From assembly GCF_022170825.1 (NCBI RefSeq), contig NZ_CP081878.1, positions 522,001 to 586,000 on the forward strand: a DNA stretch of 64,000 nt. Direction: 5' to 3'. The notes below the pieces were generated by a model that was not told the origin of the DNA, did not search any database, and saw nothing but the letters and a program-made list of their open reading frames with translations. Shown here piece after piece: positions 61,778 through 64,000 of this stretch (positions are counted from its first letter, which is position 1; the number at the start of each line of letters is the position of its first letter). This DNA is from Exiguobacterium acetylicum (GTDB lineage: Bacteria; Bacillota; Bacilli; Exiguobacteriales; Exiguobacteriaceae). Both the position numbers and the translations under genes were made by a program.

Positions 61778-63055
61778 ATGCTAAAAAAACTAATTTCTAC
61801 CATTGTTTTAGGAGCATTACTTATAACAGGAACGCAACCGATCGCAGCAGCGACAATTAAAGAAAAAAAGGCTGAAAATGCCGCTGAACAACGTAAACTT
61901 GAAAAAGCGATCAAAAAACAAGAAGCTAAAATCTCAAAAGAGCAACGTCAAATCAATCAAATTGACGCAGCAATCAACGAAAAGATTTTCCAAGTCTCCG
62001 AAAAAAATAAACAAATTGAACAGTTGAACGTTCGAATTGATGAGCTAAAGGCAGACATCGTCCGTTACGAAGAAATGTTACAGAAACAGGAAGAACTACT
62101 CGGTGATCGTTTGCGTGTTTTCCAAGAGAACGATGGAAACTCGATTAAATGGGAAGAAGTCATTTTTGGATCGAAGGATTTAGGTGATTTATTCAGCCGT
62201 GTCATGGCGGGGAAAAAAATCGCTGAACAAGATGATAAAATGATTTCGGATTATATCGCAACGCAACAAAAATTAGCAGAAGCAAAACAAGCGCTCGTTG
62301 AGAAAAAAGCGGAGCAAATGCAAGAAAAGAAAGTATTGCTTGAACAAAAGAAAGCGTTAAAGGTTCAAATGAAAGAGCGTAGTGCTACGTTAAAAAAATT
62401 ACGAAAAGGTAAGACGAAGTTTACGACAGAATTGTTAGACGCAAAAGAACTGCAAGCGACTCTCGAAGCTCAAGAACGTGCAATTGCGGCAGCAAAGGCA
62501 GCAGCGAAAGCAGCAGCTGAAAAAGCAGCAGCCGAGAAAGCGGCAGCTGAGAAAGCTGCTAAAGCGAGTGCTCAAGCAGCAAAACAAACAGGTAAGGCTT
62601 CAGAATCGACGACTTCAGTTGCCACACCCGTTGTTTCAAGTGGCGGAAAATTCGTGCGACCATCTTCTGGTGGCGTATCACAAGGGTTCGGTCCAGCAAG
62701 TGGCGCGAACGGTTATACGTTCCATAACGGTGTTGATTTCAGCGGTTCGGTCGGATCTCCAATCGTCGCAGCAGCAGCTGGAACGGTCATTACAGCTTCA
62801 GGTGGTGGACCTTACGGAAATCACGTCATGATTTCTCATTTCCTTGATGGACAAGTGTATACGACAGTCTATGCTCACATGAGTTCATTATCTGTTCATG
62901 CAGGACAAACAGTTTCTCAAGGTCAGCAAATCGGAACACTTGGTAGTACGGGGAATTCAACAGGACCACACCTACATTTCGAGCTACATGTCGGAGGCTA
63001 TCAGTATAGTGCCTCTTCTCCTTTGAATGCAGTGAATCCATTAGCATATCTGTAA
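61778..63055 (+). CDS. secreted M23 peptidase with coiled coil, copy 2
   Basis: A 425-residue paralogue of the preceding gene, with the same order: signal peptide (ending PIAAAT), coiled coil with a GDRLRVFQENDGNSIKWEEV block, Ala/Lys-rich segment, short Ser linker and M23 domain with HNGVDF and GPHLHFELH. It lacks most of the Pro-rich linker of copy 1 and has a purer Ala/Lys/Glu stretch (AAAKAAAEKAAAEKAAAEKA). The near-identity of parts of the catalytic domains implies a fairly recent tandem duplication or gene conversion. Confidence 0.93.
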   Translation: MLKKLISTIVLGALLITGTQPIAAATIKEKKAENAAEQRKLEKAIKKQEAKISKEQRQINQIDAAINEKIFQVSEKNKQIEQLNVRIDELKADIVRYEEMLQKQEELLGDRLRVFQENDGNSIKWEEVIFGSKDLGDLFSRVMAGKKIAEQDDKMISDYIATQQKLAEAKQALVEKKAEQMQEKKVLLEQKKALKVQMKERSATLKKLRKGKTKFTTELLDAKELQATLEAQERAIAAAKAAAKAAAEKAAAEKAAAEKAAKASAQAAKQTGKASESTTSVATPVVSSGGKFVRPSSGGVSQGFGPASGANGYTFHNGVDFSGSVGSPIVAAAAGTVITASGGGPYGNHVMISHFLDGQVYTTVYAHMSSLSVHAGQTVSQGQQIGTLGSTGNSTGPHLHFELHVGGYQYSASSPLNAVNPLAYL

Positions 63056-63057
63056 TC

Positions 63058-63084
63058 AAAAACGGGCTTCGGCTCGTTTTTTTT
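63058..63084 (+). terminator. terminator after M23 copy 2
   Basis: AACGGGC-TTCG-GCTCGTT stem, followed by a long T run. Confidence 0.85.
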
Positions 63085-63123
63085 TATACCTTGTGCTACA
63101 GTTAAGGCGAAACGAATACTTGA

Positions 63124-63220
63124 GCAACTAGGGGAGCTGGAGGAATCTGGCTGAGAGGAAAACCAATCTGTTTTCGACCCTATTACCTGAACTGGATAAT
63201 ACCAGCGTAGGAAAGTTGAG
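63124..63220 (+). ncRNA. TPP riboswitch (THI-box)
   Basis: The conserved thi-box blocks are present in order: CTAGGGGAGC, GGCTGAGAGG, GACCCTATTACCTGAACTGG and GGATAATACCAGCGTAGGAA. CAACT and AGTTG close helix P1. Thiamine pyrophosphate binding should promote the terminator downstream and lower thiD expression. Confidence 0.96.
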
Positions 63221-63258
63221 CCGAACGGATACCGGAATGCGTATATAACGCTTTCGTA

Positions 63259-63297
63259 TAGCGTCGACTGCTTTTTTACAGCGGTCGGCGCTTTTTT
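63259..63297 (+). terminator. TPP-riboswitch expression-platform terminator
   Basis: AGCGTCGACTGC and GCGGTCGGCGCT arms (with G-T pairs) are followed by TTTTTT, between the aptamer and thiD. Confidence 0.85.
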
Positions 63298-63344
63298 GTC
63301 GGTAACGACTCCCTTGCATTGCTCGATGGGAAGGTGAGAGAAAC

Positions 63345-64000
63345 ATGAAACATGTATTGACGATTGCGGGATCCGACTCTGGTGGTGGAGCTGGGATTCA
63401 AGCAGATTTAAAAACATTTTCGGCTTTAGGCGTTTATGGAATGAGTGTCCTGACTGCCGTCACGGCGCAAAATACATTGGGTGTTCAAGCGGTAGAAGAG
63501 TTATCTCCAGAAATCGTTGACGCTCAATTAACATCGATTTTTTCAGATATTCGTGTCGATGCAATCAAAATCGGGATGGTCTCGAATGCGCAAACGATTC
63601 GTGTCATCGCGACACATCTTCGTAAACAGACAGTTCCAATCATATTAGATCCAGTCATGGTCGCAAAAGGAGGTCATGCCTTATTGCGGACAGAGGCAGA
63701 ACAAGCACTGATTGAGGAGTTACTGCCACTTGCGACACTCATTACACCGAATTTACCAGAAGCTGAGCGTTTAACAGGACAGTCAGTAACCAGTCTAGAG
63801 GACATGCAATCTGCGATGCATCAATTGGCTATGCAGACAGGTGCAGTCTTACTAAAGGGTGGACACTTACCGGGAGATGCGACGGATTTGTTATTTGACG
63901 GGACGAAAGAATATCGGTTCACATCAGAACGTTTAGATAATCAACATACTCACGGAACTGGTTGTACCTTATCTGCCGCGATTGCCGCACGGATGGCGCT
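63345..64000 (+). CDS. thiD: hydroxymethylpyrimidine (phosphate) kinase, cut at window edge
   Basis: The frame starts MKHVLTIAGSDSGGGAGIQA and runs to the last base without a stop: 218 residues of a protein usually near 265. The ribokinase-fold motifs are clear: AGSDSGGGAGIQADLKT, DPVMVAKGG, LLKGGH and the catalytic HGTGCTLSAAIAA. It phosphorylates HMP and HMP phosphate in thiamine synthesis. The TPP riboswitch directly upstream supports the role. AAGGTGAGAG precedes the ATG. Confidence 0.95.
   Translation, partial: MKHVLTIAGSDSGGGAGIQADLKTFSALGVYGMSVLTAVTAQNTLGVQAVEELSPEIVDAQLTSIFSDIRVDAIKIGMVSNAQTIRVIATHLRKQTVPIILDPVMVAKGGHALLRTEAEQALIEELLPLATLITPNLPEAERLTGQSVTSLEDMQSAMHQLAMQTGAVLLKGGHLPGDATDLLFDGTKEYRFTSERLDNQHTHGTGCTLSAAIAARMA

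Noticed and set aside
1-64000. CRISPR arrays, insertion sequences, prophage or integrative elements
   Set aside because: No direct-repeat arrays, transposase or integrase genes, or base-composition breaks were seen; nearly all space is taken by ordinary genes.

Overview
The window looks like ordinary chromosome from a low-to-mid GC Gram-positive of the Bacillales. It is most consistent with Exiguobacterium or a close relative; this is inferred from protein similarity and gene order, since no database search was possible. Supporting signs are Bacillus-type Shine-Dalgarno sites, GTG/TTG starts, sigma-A, sigma-B and CcpA signals that fit the Bacillus consensus, an L-box and a THI-box, and family members best known from Bacillus (YkyA, YjcF, YhfH, CsbD, YfkM, OhrB, YhgE). 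I see no prophage, insertion sequence, CRISPR array or rRNA operon.

Layout. Bases 1-2.6 kb hold a gene tail, a GntR/UTRA repressor and an AlaX-type editing protein coupled to a GNAT enzyme. 2.7-5.3 kb is argGH behind a tandem ARG-box operator. 5.4-13.6 kb is one long lysine operon: lysine riboswitch with terminator, then lysC-asd-dapA-dapB-dapH-ilvE-alr-lysA. 13.7-20.4 kb carries a LysM polysaccharide deacetylase, a sigma-B-type osmolyte transporter with fused permease and binding protein, a gamma-carbonic anhydrase and adenine deaminase. 20.5-33 kb holds transport and signalling genes: an oligopeptide-binding lipoprotein, MgtC, an ArcD-type antiporter, a PAS-GGDEF-EAL protein, rocD, CsbD, a PTS EIICB, a DMT exporter, YkyA and a NodB deacetylase. 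33-46 kb has a nitroreductase, two identical solitary tRNA-Val(GAC) genes, a DUF1541 lipoprotein next to a two-component system, a carotenoid desaturase beside an isoprenylcysteine-methyltransferase-like protein, a VanY peptidase, a SwrC-type RND pump and a PfoR-like EIIC gene with a structured leader. 46-59.4 kb includes a phosphoesterase, a hydroxylase, a YhgE/TetR pair with a clear operator, quinone reductase, YidD, aldehyde dehydrogenase, a CorC-type transporter with an odd translation start, and a sigma-B stress operon (ohr, a 57-residue protein, yfkM). 59.4-64 kb has methylmalonyl-CoA epimerase, two tandem paralogous M23 peptidases and a TPP riboswitch ahead of thiD, which is cut by the window edge.

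How it works together. Three amino-acid modules are under separate control: arginine synthesis by ArgR boxes, lysine/diaminopimelate synthesis by the L-box, and ornithine use (rocD) by a cre site and a second palindrome. Three good sigma-B-type promoters mark stress genes (osmolyte transporter, CsbD, Ohr operon). Many neighbouring genes are insulated by long, often bidirectional, intrinsic terminators.

No spectacular unknown system is evident. The most unusual items are a strong Shine-Dalgarno site separated from a TTG start by a hairpin (56.68-56.71 kb), an unassigned structured leader before the PfoR-like gene (46.05-46.25 kb), an aminotransferase in the slot that in the Staphylococcus aureus dap operon holds the deacetylase gene, and a very small coupled reading frame downstream of a perfect cre site.
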